Notes under the pieces: model-generated | Databases searched by the model: none | What the model was told of the DNA's origin: nothing | What the model saw: the letters and a program-made list of their open reading frames with translations, nothing else | Made by a program: the position numbers and the translations under genes | Shown here: positions 26,598-35,156 of the stretch, one piece after another | Position numbering within the stretch: position 1 is the first letter of the stretch | Layout: each line of letters begins with the position of its first letter | NCBI GenBank assembly: GCA_049694275.1 | Contig: JBAVQS010000145.1 | Span: 62,001 to 126,000, forward strand | DNA: 64,000 nucleotides | Source of the DNA: JBAVQS01 sp049694275 | GTDB lineage: Bacteria; Chloroflexota; Anaerolineae; UBA4142; SHND01 | Direction: 5' to 3'

Positions 26598-27860
26598 CTA
26601 ACCGGCGTTGGTAAAGCGCTGCATGTGTTTCTCCCAGCCGGCCCGGACTCGGGATTCGGGCTCGCGTCCATCGAGACTCAATCCCAAAACCCGGGCTGCC
26701 GCGCGTAACCACTTTTGCGCTTCGGTCACATTCCGGTGTTCATCCCCAGCCGTGAGAACTTCGCCGCCAAACTGGCAGAGGACCTCGACCGCGGCGGTGG
26801 TGTTGAGATCGTCGTCCAGTGCATTCTCAAACCGCTGGCGGGCATATTGTGGGTCGAGCGACACGGCGCTCCCCCCCTCAACGCCGAGCGCCTGGACCAC
26901 TTGATTACACTCGCCCGCGCTTTCATCCAACTCGCGATAGGTAAATTCCCAGGGTGTCCGGTAATGATGCCGGGCAAGATAGAGCCGAATCGTATCGGGG
27001 GTGTATTTCTTTAACAGCTTGTCGACCATCACCAGATTGCCGAGCGATTTGCTCATCTTGGCACCCTCAAAACCGACCATCGCGGTGTGCATCCAAAAGC
27101 GCGAGAAATAGGGCTTGCCGCTAAAGCTGACAGACTGGGCGATTTCGCATTCGTGATGGGGAAAGAGCAAATCCGCGCCGCCGCCATGAATATCGATGGT
27201 CGGTCCAAACCACTCCAGATTCATGGTCGAGCACTCGATGTGCCACCCCGGACGACCAGGCCCCCACGGCGACTCCCACGAGGGCTCGCCGGGCGCGTGC
27301 GCCTGCCACAGGACAAAGTCCAGGGGATCGCGCTTTTTGGGATCATCCGGGAAATTACCACGCTCGTTGGCAATCGGCAGCATTTCTGCCAACGGGATCT
27401 TGCTCAACTTGCCAAAGTCGGGATCAGCGGCGACGTGAAAATAGACGCTTCCGCCGGATTCATAAGCCACCCCACTCTCGATAAGTTTGGAGACCACCTC
27501 GACGATCTCGGGAATGACATCGGTTGCCCGCGGATAATAATCCGGCGGACGGACATTGAGCGCGATCATGTCATGCATGAAATGCAGCGTCCATTCGTTT
27601 CCCAGGTCGAGCCAGGTCCGGCCGCGTTTCTTGCCCTCGCGGATAATATCGTCGTCGATGTCCGTCACGTTCTGGCAATAACGGACTGAGATGCCGCGCG
27701 ATTCGAGATGGCGAATCAAAACATCAAAGGCGCAGTAGGTCGAGGCATGCCCAAGATGGGTCGTATCGTAGGGGGTAATACCGCAGACATAAACCGAGAC
27801 ATAATCCCCCTGTGGCTTGAACTCTTCTACCTGGTTGGTCAGGGAATTGTACAGTTTCAT
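26598..27860 (-). CDS. cysS: Cysteinyl-tRNA synthetase, MshC-like signature
   Basis: A 420-residue class I synthetase. Zn ligands C26, C210, H235 and E239 have exactly the spacing of E. coli CysRS, so cysteine specificity is well supported. The HIGH motif is H-L-G-H (35-38) inside T-P-Y-D-T-T-H-L-G-H-A, a version best known from the mycothiol ligase MshC. KMSKS is at 268-272. It is shorter than E. coli CysRS (461) because of a reduced C-terminal anticodon region. Position beside secA and absence of mycothiol genes favour a tRNA synthetase. It follows secA by 36 bp on the same strand. Confidence 0.85.
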   Translation of the reverse strand: MKLYNSLTNQVEEFKPQGDYVSVYVCGITPYDTTHLGHASTYCAFDVLIRHLESRGISVRYCQNVTDIDDDIIREGKKRGRTWLDLGNEWTLHFMHDMIALNVRPPDYYPRATDVIPEIVEVVSKLIESGVAYESGGSVYFHVAADPDFGKLSKIPLAEMLPIANERGNFPDDPKKRDPLDFVLWQAHAPGEPSWESPWGPGRPGWHIECSTMNLEWFGPTIDIHGGGADLLFPHHECEIAQSVSFSGKPYFSRFWMHTAMVGFEGAKMSKSLGNLVMVDKLLKKYTPDTIRLYLARHHYRTPWEFTYRELDESAGECNQVVQALGVEGGSAVSLDPQYARQRFENALDDDLNTTAAVEVLCQFGGEVLTAGDEHRNVTEAQKWLRAAARVLGLSLDGREPESRVRAGWEKHMQRFTNAG

Positions 27861-27896
27861 GGTTCCACCTTGGCGATTTGCATATCTGCCCCGGCT

Positions 27897-30764
27897 CTAT
27901 CGTTTGGCCTTGGCAGTGGGCATGGACATGAGTTCCGACTCGCGTCCCAGATGACAATTCTTGAACTTTTTGCCGCTGCCGCATGGGCAGGGATCGTTAC
28001 GCCCCACTTTGAGGCCGCCCTTGACCGGCTGGGCCTTGCGCGTCTGCTCATCGTGGGCCCGCGATTCGTGCATTGGACGCGGCGCTTGCGGCCGGTTGAC
28101 CTGCAACTGGGCATGAAAAATCGCATGGGCAATGTCGTGCGTGATCATGTGGTTCAGGCCCTCGAACATACTAAAGGCTTCGCGCTTGAATGTCACGAGC
28201 GGGTCCTGCTGTCCAAAGGCGCGCAGACCAATGCCGGTCCGCAACTCGTCGAGCGTCGTCAGGTGACGCACCCACAGTTTGTCTACGACATTCAGCATCA
28301 CCAGCCGTTCGAGCATGCGGCTGTTTTCCGGTCCCGCCGCCTTTTCTTTTTGCTCGTAGGCCTCATCCGCGATTTGAACGAGGTCTTCCTTGATCGCGTC
28401 CGGCCGCATCTGCTCCCAGCGCGCCGCTGCATCCGTGGGGAGCGGCAGAATCATTTTGACCGCGGTTGCCAACCCTGCAAAATCCCACTCTTGAACGTCC
28501 TGGCCCGCAAGGTGCACATCCACCAGCGCGTCCAGTTCGTCGTGAATCATGTTCAGGACCAGCGGCTTGAGGTTATTTAACCGTAAAATCTTGTTGCGCT
28601 GCCCGTAAATGACCTCGCGCTGTTTGTTGATGACGTCATCATATTCGAGCAGATGCTTGCGCAGGTCAAAGTTATAACCCTCCATTTTGATCTGCGACTG
28701 CTCGATGGCCCTGGCAACAAAGCTGTGCTGGATGACCATCTCTTCATCCTGCCACACCCGATCGAGCAGGCCCTTGTTGCCCATCCGGCGCATCAACTCA
28801 TCTTCCAAAGAGACAAAAAAGCGCGACGAGCCAGGATCGCCCTGGCGGCCGGCGCGGCCGCGCAACTGATTGTCAATGCGCCGCGCCTCATGGCGCTCGG
28901 TGCCAATGACATGCAAGCCACCCTGCGCGATGACCGCCTGCTTGTCCTTTTCGGTAACGGCTAGAGCGCGTTGATAAGCCACGTCCCAAAGCGCCGGGTC
29001 AACCGGGACTGAGAGATCGACGCCCTGCTTTCGCAGTTCTTCGCGCGCCAGGCCTTCAGCATTACCGCCGAGGAGAATATCGACGCCGCGACCAGCCATG
29101 TTCGTCGCGACGGTGACAGCGCTCGGCTTGCCCGCTTGTGCGACGACCCAGGCTTCCTTTTCGTGGGCCTTGGCATTCAGCACCTCGTGCTTGACGCCTT
29201 TGCGGGCCAACGCCCGCGAGAGGTATTCCGACCTTTCCACAGATGTGGTGCCGACGAGAATCGGCCGGCCAGCCTGGCTTTGTTCTTTGATCTCGTCGAC
29301 AACCGCTTTGAATTTCGCCTCTTCGGTCTTGTAGATGACATCCGGCTGATCCACACGCACCATCTCGCGGTTGGTCGGAATGACGACAACGTCGAGGTTA
29401 TAAATCTTGTTAAACTCTTCCTCTTCGGTTTTCGCCGTTCCGGTCATGCCCGCCAGTTTGTGGTACATGCGAAAATAGTTCTGGAAGGTGATAGTCGCCA
29501 GAGTCAACGACTCGCGCTGGACCCGCACATTCTCTTTGGCCTCAATTGCCTGGTGCAGTCCCTCGGAATAACGACGGCCAAACATCAAACGCCCGGTAAA
29601 CTCATCGACGATGACGACCTCGCCATCCTTGACGACATAATCCTTGTCTTTTTTAAAGAGAACGTGCGCTTTGAGGGCATTCTCAAAGTGCGGCGTCATA
29701 TCGAGATACTCGGGGTCGTACAGCGATTTGCCAGTGGGGATGCCCAGCAGACGCTCGATCTTTTCGATGCCCTCTTCCGTCGGCGTTACGATGCGCAACT
29801 TTTCGTCGACGGTATAATCCTCTTCCGGGACCAGGCGCGGCGCCAGCGCGGCAAACCGCTGGTAATCCTTGGACGATTCTTCAGCCGGCCCCGAAATGAT
29901 GAGCGGGGTTCGCGCCTCGTCGATCAGAATATTATCGACCTCGTCGACGATGGCATAGTGCAGTTCGCGCTGCACCATCTGGCTGACGTCGACAACCATG
30001 TTGTCTCGCAGGTAATCAAAACCGAACTCGTTGTTTGTCCCATACAAAATGTCGGCGGCGTACGCTTCGCGCCGGGGGACCGGCATAAAGTGATTCAAAC
30101 GCTCGTCCGCGTGAGGGATCGGATCTGCAAAGTTGGGCTCATAAATCCCGGCGAACTCATGCGCAACCACACCCGTCCGCAGGCCAAGTTGGAGATAGAC
30201 GTTTCCCATCCACCCTGCGCCGACGCGCGACAAATAGTCGTTCGGGGTCACAAGGTGCGCGCCGCGTCCGGCAATCGCATTCAGGTAGAGCGGCAGGGTG
30301 GCGACGAGAGTTTTGCCCTCGCCGGTCTTCATTTCGGCAATCTTACCCTCATGAAGAACAATGCCGGCAATCAACTGGACATCGAAATGACGCTGGCCGA
30401 TTGAGCGGCGCGCCGCCTCGCGGACGGCGGCAAACGCATCCGGCAAAAGATCATTCAGCGTGTCCTGCTCGAGCTTGAGCAAGGCTTTTTCGCGCGCCTT
30501 GACATCCTGCTCCAGTTGACGACGATAGTCCTCCTCGGCCTCATTCGCCAGTTGCGCCTTTTTCTCCTCCAGCCCGCGCCGTTCCTCCGCAACCGCCTGT
30601 GTGAACTCGGAGCGAAACTCGGCCGTCTTGTTCTTTAATGCTTCATCGCTCAGTTTCTGATACTCGGGCTCTAGCTCGTTTATCTCGTCGACGATGGGCT
30701 GCAATCGCTTGAGCTCTTTATTGTTCGGATCTCCCGTAACCTTGTAAAACAAATTCTTGATCAT
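27897..30764 (-). CDS. secA: Preprotein translocase ATPase SecA
   Basis: A 955-residue motor that drives proteins through SecYEG. Walker A M-K-T-G-E-G-K-T is at 145-152, about 43 residues later than in E. coli. This is because a charged, coiled-coil-like insertion (about residues 55-100) sits between the first helix and D-L-L-P-D-A-F. The DEAD-like motif V-D-E-V-D, the preprotein cross-linking domain, and the second helicase motor with G-T-T-S-V-E-R-S and G-R-A-G-R-Q-G-D-P-G are present. The C-terminus ends in the zinc-binding C-x-C-G-S-G-K-K-F-K-N-C-H for SecB/lipid contact. The ATG at 30764 matches the family N-terminus. No SD was seen. Confidence 0.97.
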   Translation of the reverse strand: MIKNLFYKVTGDPNNKELKRLQPIVDEINELEPEYQKLSDEALKNKTAEFRSEFTQAVAEERRGLEEKKAQLANEAEEDYRRQLEQDVKAREKALLKLEQDTLNDLLPDAFAAVREAARRSIGQRHFDVQLIAGIVLHEGKIAEMKTGEGKTLVATLPLYLNAIAGRGAHLVTPNDYLSRVGAGWMGNVYLQLGLRTGVVAHEFAGIYEPNFADPIPHADERLNHFMPVPRREAYAADILYGTNNEFGFDYLRDNMVVDVSQMVQRELHYAIVDEVDNILIDEARTPLIISGPAEESSKDYQRFAALAPRLVPEEDYTVDEKLRIVTPTEEGIEKIERLLGIPTGKSLYDPEYLDMTPHFENALKAHVLFKKDKDYVVKDGEVVIVDEFTGRLMFGRRYSEGLHQAIEAKENVRVQRESLTLATITFQNYFRMYHKLAGMTGTAKTEEEEFNKIYNLDVVVIPTNREMVRVDQPDVIYKTEEAKFKAVVDEIKEQSQAGRPILVGTTSVERSEYLSRALARKGVKHEVLNAKAHEKEAWVVAQAGKPSAVTVATNMAGRGVDILLGGNAEGLAREELRKQGVDLSVPVDPALWDVAYQRALAVTEKDKQAVIAQGGLHVIGTERHEARRIDNQLRGRAGRQGDPGSSRFFVSLEDELMRRMGNKGLLDRVWQDEEMVIQHSFVARAIEQSQIKMEGYNFDLRKHLLEYDDVINKQREVIYGQRNKILRLNNLKPLVLNMIHDELDALVDVHLAGQDVQEWDFAGLATAVKMILPLPTDAAARWEQMRPDAIKEDLVQIADEAYEQKEKAAGPENSRMLERLVMLNVVDKLWVRHLTTLDELRTGIGLRAFGQQDPLVTFKREAFSMFEGLNHMITHDIAHAIFHAQLQVNRPQAPRPMHESRAHDEQTRKAQPVKGGLKVGRNDPCPCGSGKKFKNCHLGRESELMSMPTAKAKR

Positions 30765-30779
30765 TGCTAAAACAGCCAG

Positions 30780-30846
30780 GTAGAGAGGTGAACAAGTAGA
30801 CAAAGGTCCTTGCGAATCTGTCTACCTATCTACTTGTTTATCTCTA
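30780..30846. repeat. Imperfect inverted repeat of CTACTTGTTT units between prs and secA
   Basis: The left arm (30781-30802, read as its complement) and right arm (30827-30846) both contain CTACTTGTT followed by a (T/C)A(T/C)CTCT tail. They could fold into a stem of about 18 bp. The right arm overlaps the prs stop. A related element lies between clpP and tig. Confidence 0.55.
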
Positions 30847-31803
30847 TGTATCCTTGATATACTCTCCCACGCTCCGCCCTTCATTCGTCCGGCGAATCAC
30901 CTCGCCGAGCAGAGGCGCTACCGAGAGGACCCGGAAATTAGGCAGGCGCTTGGATTGCGGAATATCGATAGTATCGGTGCAAATAAATTCCTCAATCGGT
31001 GCGCGCGCCAACTTTTCGACGGCATTACCGGAGAGGGTTGCATGAGTGCACATAGTATGCACGGTGCGGGCTCCGCTCTTGATCAAGAGATCGACTGCCG
31101 AGGTTAATGTCCCACCGGTATCGACCAGTTCGTCAACCAGGAGCGCATTCTTGCCTGCGACTTCGCCGATGATCGTCAATGCTTCGGCGTGACTGTTCGG
31201 AATACGCCGCTTTTCGACAAAAGCCAGCGGCGCATCCAGACGCCGGGCAAAATTGCGCGCCTTTTTGGCAAAGCCCAGATCTGCCGAAACGACCACCCTG
31301 TTCTCTATTCGCTTGTCCTCTATATAGTTTACGAGGATAGGAAGCGCAGTCAATTCGTCGCCAGGGATGCTAAAAAATCCCTGAATCTGCCCGGCGTGCA
31401 GGTCAACAGTGATATAGCGTTCAGCGCCGGCCGTCACCAGCAGGTCGGCCAGGAGACGCGCCGTAATCGGCACACGCGGCTGATCCTTCTTGTCGCTTTG
31501 GCCATAGGCATAAAACGGTAGCACGACAGTAATACGCGCCGCCGATGCACGCTTGAGCGCATCTATAAAGATCAACATCTCCATGATGTTGCGGTTGACC
31601 GGCGCGCCCAGCCCTTGAATCAAAAAGACGTCGTGCCCACGCACACTCCGCTTGGGCTTGACAAAAATATTCTCATTCGGGAATTCGAAAATATCCGCCT
31701 CGGCAAGCGGCTGCCCTACCTCGCGACAGATACACTCGGCCAGAGGGCGATTGCCACGCCCACTGAAAATGATCGGTTCTCCGTACGAATACAGTTTTGC
31801 CAC
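30844..31803 (-). CDS. prs: Ribose-phosphate pyrophosphokinase
   Basis: A 319-residue PRPP synthase (ribose-5-phosphate + ATP to PRPP), supplying purine, pyrimidine, His and Trp synthesis. The N-terminal half has the flexible loop region and V-D-L-H-A-G-Q-I-Q-G-F-F. The PRPP-binding loop is V-D-E-L-V-D-T-G-G-T-L. The catalytic flexible loop is unusual: Y-A-Y-G-Q-S-D-K-K-D-Q-P-R where class I enzymes have Y-A-R-Q-D-R-K. S-A-D-L-G-F-A-K-K-A and F-V-E-K-R-R match the family. It lies 41 bp after a long hairpin and upstream of secA. Confidence 0.94.
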   Translation of the reverse strand: MAKLYSYGEPIIFSGRGNRPLAECICREVGQPLAEADIFEFPNENIFVKPKRSVRGHDVFLIQGLGAPVNRNIMEMLIFIDALKRASAARITVVLPFYAYGQSDKKDQPRVPITARLLADLLVTAGAERYITVDLHAGQIQGFFSIPGDELTALPILVNYIEDKRIENRVVVSADLGFAKKARNFARRLDAPLAFVEKRRIPNSHAEALTIIGEVAGKNALLVDELVDTGGTLTSAVDLLIKSGARTVHTMCTHATLSGNAVEKLARAPIEEFICTDTIDIPQSKRLPNFRVLSVAPLLGEVIRRTNEGRSVGEYIKDT

Positions 31804-31830
31804 GCTCGCCTCGCGTTTTGGTAGCCGGAT

Positions 31831-31867
31831 GGCGTCTGGTCCTCGTATCGGACGAGGACCAGACGCC
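31831..31867. repeat. Perfect 16-bp inverted repeat between prs and a cyclophilin gene
   Basis: The arms 31831-31846 and 31852-31867 are perfect complements with an ATCGG loop. There is no T tract on either strand, so it is not a classical terminator. It may be an mRNA processing or stability element, or a Rho-linked stop. Confidence 0.7.
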
Positions 31868-31878
31868 AGACCCCACGC

Positions 31879-32370
31879 CTATTTCTCTTCGACGGTGACC
31901 GTTTTGATCACATCGCCTACGCGAATCTGCTGAACAACCGGCATCGAATCGGGCGTTGCCTGTCCAAAGACGGTGTATTCATTGTCAAGGCTCGGCTGCG
32001 CCTCTAATGTAATATAGAACTGACTGCCACTGCTCGGCGTTATACGGGCCGGACCACCTCGCCGCGCCATGGCCAGCGCCCCTTTGCTGTGTTTACCCCC
32101 GACCTCTGGAGGGACGTTATAACCAGGTCCCCCGGTTCCGTCTCCATCCGGATCGCCCCCCTGAATGACAAATCCAGGCACGACGCGGTGAAAGGTCAAG
32201 CCGTTATAAAAACCGTCGCGTGCAAGAAAGACAAAGTTATTGACATGCTGCGGCGCATCCTTTGGAAACAAATCCACGACAATCTGACCTTTCGACGTAT
32301 CGATTGTCGCTCGGTAGGTCTTTTTTACATCGACCTGCATAGCAGGGGCCGCATTATAAGATTTAGGCAT
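31879..32370 (-). CDS. Cyclophilin-type peptidyl-prolyl isomerase, cytoplasmic
   Basis: A 163-residue single-domain cyclophilin that isomerises X-Pro bonds. The active-site motif F-H-R-V-V-P-G-F-V-I-Q-G-G-D-P is intact. The substrate-pocket motif S-S-G-S-Q-F-Y-I-T-L and the closing Y-T-V-F-G-Q follow. It has no signal peptide. SD AGGAG is 4 nt before the ATG. It is closely similar to the C-terminal domain of the next gene (22 bp upstream on this strand), so the pair is a tandem duplication in which one copy gained or lost the membrane module. Confidence 0.94.
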   Translation of the reverse strand: MPKSYNAAPAMQVDVKKTYRATIDTSKGQIVVDLFPKDAPQHVNNFVFLARDGFYNGLTFHRVVPGFVIQGGDPDGDGTGGPGYNVPPEVGGKHSKGALAMARRGGPARITPSSGSQFYITLEAQPSLDNEYTVFGQATPDSMPVVQQIRVGDVIKTVTVEEK

Positions 32371-32391
32371 CGTACTCCTCTCTAGAATCGG

Positions 32392-33480
32392 CTATTTTTC
32401 CTCAATCGTGATGGTCTTGATGACATCCCCCATCCCGATGGCGCTGACGACAGCCATCGAGTCCGAGGTCGCCTGGCCGAACACCGTATATTGGTTATCC
32501 AAACCCGGCTGCGGAGCAAGCGTGATATAAAACTGGCTGCCGCTGCTCGGGGTCGTTGCCGGTGGGCCGGCCGTCCGCGCCATCGCCAGAGCGCCCAGCG
32601 TATGGTTCCGCTTGATCTCTGGCGGGATGGTATAGCCGGGGCCGCCCTGTCCCTGGCCCAATGGATCGCCGCCCTGAATTACAAAGCCAGGCACGACGCG
32701 GTGGAAGGTCAGGTTGTCGTAAAACCCTTGCCGCGCAAGAAAGACAAAGTTGTTGACATGCTGCGGTGCATCCGCGGCAAACAGGTCGGCGACGATATTG
32801 CCCTTGGTGGTTACAATCGTCGCTCGATAACTCTTGTTTGGGTCAATCTGCATCGCCGGGAGAGCCTGGTACATGTTATTCCGCTGCGCGGGTGGAACCT
32901 TGGCGGCGTCCCCCTGGCTGGCGGGACTCTGCCCCGTACTGACCGGGGTGGCGCCGGCGCTTGGACTCGGCTTGGCAGAGAACAGCCCAAATCCGCTGGT
33001 TGCAAAGAATGCAATCACCACCACCAACACCACGACGACGGCAAGTCCGCCTAACAACATCTGCTGCTCGCGCTGGCGGCGCGCCTTGCGCTCCGCCGCG
33101 CGTGATTTTGGCCCTTCGGCCCATTTGTCTTTTTGCATAGCTGTTTGTGCCTTGACAATCAGGTCATCTACATCCTTGTAATGGCTGGCATACTTGAGCC
33201 GCGCCTGACGCAAATCGGCCAGGGCGCCTTCGTACTGGCCCTGTTCCAACTTGGCCTTACCCTGTTTGTAAAGGTTTTCAGTCTCGCGCATCCGCAACGC
33301 CCATTGCAGTTTGGCCTCGACTCCTTGCAAATAACGGTCGAATTCGAGCGCCTTGCGATAGAGCGCAACGGTGCGGTCCCAATCCTCCGTGCTGGCGGCC
33401 ACATCAGCCTCCGCCAGCCATTGTTTTACCTGATCCTGTTCCGCTGACGATGATTCGCTCGGATTTTCAGTCGTACTCAT
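32392..33480 (-). CDS. Membrane-anchored TPR-cyclophilin fusion
   Basis: A 362-residue protein. Residues 15-115 form TPR-like helices with the patterns A-L-Y-R-K-A-L-E-F and L-E-Q-G-Q-Y-E-G-A-L-A-D-L, predicted to be cytoplasmic. A basic stretch is followed by one TM helix (about 142-163) and a Ser/Pro/Ala linker. The cyclophilin domain (about 205-362) has F-H-R-V-V-P-G-F-V-I-Q-G-G-D and lies outside the membrane. It probably assists folding of exported proteins while its TPRs bind a cytoplasmic partner. Its ATG overlaps the stop of the upstream phosphatase (ATGA). Confidence 0.9.
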   Translation of the reverse strand: MSTTENPSESSSAEQDQVKQWLAEADVAASTEDWDRTVALYRKALEFDRYLQGVEAKLQWALRMRETENLYKQGKAKLEQGQYEGALADLRQARLKYASHYKDVDDLIVKAQTAMQKDKWAEGPKSRAAERKARRQREQQMLLGGLAVVVVLVVVIAFFATSGFGLFSAKPSPSAGATPVSTGQSPASQGDAAKVPPAQRNNMYQALPAMQIDPNKSYRATIVTTKGNIVADLFAADAPQHVNNFVFLARQGFYDNLTFHRVVPGFVIQGGDPLGQGQGGPGYTIPPEIKRNHTLGALAMARTAGPPATTPSSGSQFYITLAPQPGLDNQYTVFGQATSDSMAVVSAIGMGDVIKTITIEEK

Positions 33481-34187
33481 CCGGCCTCCCGGGGGGTGGA
33501 ATCTACAGAGTGCAGCCTCTGGCCACCCGCCGCCACCCTGGCATCTAACACGAATTCTTGTTCGGCGCTGGAATGTTGCTCAGCATGGCGTAAATGGCAG
33601 GTATCGTTCAACGCAACCACTCGAGGGGCCCGCCCACCGAACTCGACAACATTCAGACATGCATTATCAAATCGAAACGGGAAATTACGTTCCAGGTCTA
33701 GCTGTAACACGATTGCCATAAACATTCCCAGCGCTCCGCCATGCGTCACCAGCCCAATGCGCCCCTCTGCATGGCGCTGCTGGATGTCATGGATCAGGTC
33801 GCGGACGCGTTCGTGAAAAACAGTGCGCGGCTCTTCCTCTGGAAAAGCCATCCTTTCGGAATGCCATTGTTCAAATAGCTCCGGATAGCGCTCCTTGACT
33901 TGCGCAAAGGTCAACCCTTCGATAATCCCCAGGCCCCGTTCCTTGAGACGCGGCTCGATCACCGGCGCAACGCCAATCGCCTTGCCAATCGTTTCGGCCG
34001 TCTGCCACGCCCGCTGAAGCGGGCTGGCATAGATGGCGCTTATCCCCATCTCCTCCTGCATTCGGCCCGCAATCCGATTCGCCTGTTCCACCCCTCGCGC
34101 ATTGAGCGGCGTATCCGTCCATCCCTGCATCCGCCCCTGCGCATTCCAATCCGTCTCGCCATGTCGAATGATATAAACTCGCAGCAT
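33477..34187 (-). CDS. Histidine phosphatase superfamily protein (phosphoglycerate-mutase-like)
   Basis: A 236-residue enzyme of the histidine phosphatase clan. The catalytic motif R-H-G-E has His9, and the second half-site is V-T-H-G-G-A-L-G. Also present are S-P-L-Q-R-A-W-Q-T-A-E-T and the acid donor in L-K-E-R-G-L-G-I-I-E-G. Such proteins include cobalamin phosphatases (CobC) and broad-specificity phosphatases. The neighbouring B12-dependent genes make a CobC-like role possible but unproven. A TATAAT box lies 7 nt before the ATG inside the meaB stop, so translation is predicted to be leaderless. Confidence 0.88.
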   Translation of the reverse strand: MLRVYIIRHGETDWNAQGRMQGWTDTPLNARGVEQANRIAGRMQEEMGISAIYASPLQRAWQTAETIGKAIGVAPVIEPRLKERGLGIIEGLTFAQVKERYPELFEQWHSERMAFPEEEPRTVFHERVRDLIHDIQQRHAEGRIGLVTHGGALGMFMAIVLQLDLERNFPFRFDNACLNVVEFGGRAPRVVALNDTCHLRHAEQHSSAEQEFVLDARVAAGGQRLHSVDSTPREAG

Positions 34188-34194
34188 TTTAGAG

Positions 34195-34200
34195 ATTATA
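34195..34200 (-). promoter_or_regulatory. -10 box overlapping the meaB stop codon
   Basis: TATAAT on the minus strand; its TAA part is the meaB stop codon. It lies 7 nt before the ATG of the phosphatase gene. No good -35 is visible. Confidence 0.5.
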
Positions 34201-35131
34201 CATCAATCAGTATCTTGTCTGCCGCAGAATAGACATCCGTCTTACGGCTGACGATTTCTTCCACCAGGGCAGGCAGACGCGAAGGGGAAGCTTGAGCCAG
34301 AGTGCGGGAGAGCAATTCCTGCTGCAAAAAATGGACGAGCTCATCCTCAATGCGCGCTCGCTCTTTTTGGCGACGCAGGTCGTTCCGGTCGAGAAAAGCT
34401 TCATGCTGCTCGATGGCGTCCGCGGCTGCCGTAATCCCTTCCCCTCGCACAGCAACCGTCTTTAACACAGGCGGCCGCCAGCCATTGGTTTCCTTGTTAA
34501 AACTGAGATTCATCTCGAGCGCCGCCGCAGTCGATTGGGCGCCATCCCGATCTGCCTTGTTAACGACCAGCACGTCCGCAATTTCCAGAATGCCGGCCTT
34601 GATGGCCTGGATCTCGTCGCCCAGTCCCGGCGCCTCCAACACGACAACCGTATGCGCGTTCTTGGCAATATCCACTTCGCTCTGCCCTGCGCCTACCGTC
34701 TCGATAACGATGGTATCAAACCCGGCTACATCCAGAACAACAACCGCATCGGCGACTGCGGCGGCAAGACCACCCAACTGCCCACGGGTCGCCATGCTTC
34801 GAATAAAAATACCCGTGCCGGCGAGGTCCTGCATCCGCAGGCGGTCGCCAAGAATGGCCCCCCCGGTAAAGGGACTGGAAGGATCGACAGCGATGACGGC
34901 CACCTTACGCTCGCGCCGTTTGAATTCCTTGGCGAGCTCGTTAACTAGCGTCGATTTACCGGTGCCGGGCGGTCCTGTCACGCCAATGATCTGTGCACGG
35001 CCGGAATGCGAAAAAATCGCGCGGATGAGTTCCCGCGCGTCTGTCCCGCCGCGTTCGACACGAGAGATGGCACGTGCAACTGCGGTCGGATTGCTCTTGA
35101 GGACCTGTTCAATTAATGCTGCATCTGCCAT
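34196..35131 (-). CDS. meaB: Methylmalonyl-CoA mutase-associated GTPase MeaB/ArgK
   Basis: A 311-residue G3E-family P-loop GTPase that protects and reloads B12-dependent acyl-CoA mutases. Walker A is G-P-P-G-T-G-K-S (53-60). V-D-P-S-S-P-F-T-G-G, I-E-T-V-G-A-G-Q-S-E and the base-recognition N-K-A-D are all present. The C-terminal dimerisation helices end with S-R-K-T-D-V-Y-S-A. The ATG at 35131 aligns with the family start and comes 25 bp after the mutase subunit stop; a GTG at 35176 would overlap that gene. The neighbouring B12-binding subunit fits its role. Confidence 0.93.
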   Translation of the reverse strand: MADAALIEQVLKSNPTAVARAISRVERGGTDARELIRAIFSHSGRAQIIGVTGPPGTGKSTLVNELAKEFKRRERKVAVIAVDPSSPFTGGAILGDRLRMQDLAGTGIFIRSMATRGQLGGLAAAVADAVVVLDVAGFDTIVIETVGAGQSEVDIAKNAHTVVVLEAPGLGDEIQAIKAGILEIADVLVVNKADRDGAQSTAAALEMNLSFNKETNGWRPPVLKTVAVRGEGITAAADAIEQHEAFLDRNDLRRQKERARIEDELVHFLQQELLSRTLAQASPSRLPALVEEIVSRKTDVYSAADKILIDV

Positions 35132-35156
35132 GCGTTTGTATTCAATGTTCGTCGGT

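Noticed and set aside
26598..27860. MshC mycothiol ligase
   Set aside because: No other mycothiol genes are nearby, the zinc site matches CysRS exactly, and the gene sits with secA; kept as a CysRS with MshC-like motif.
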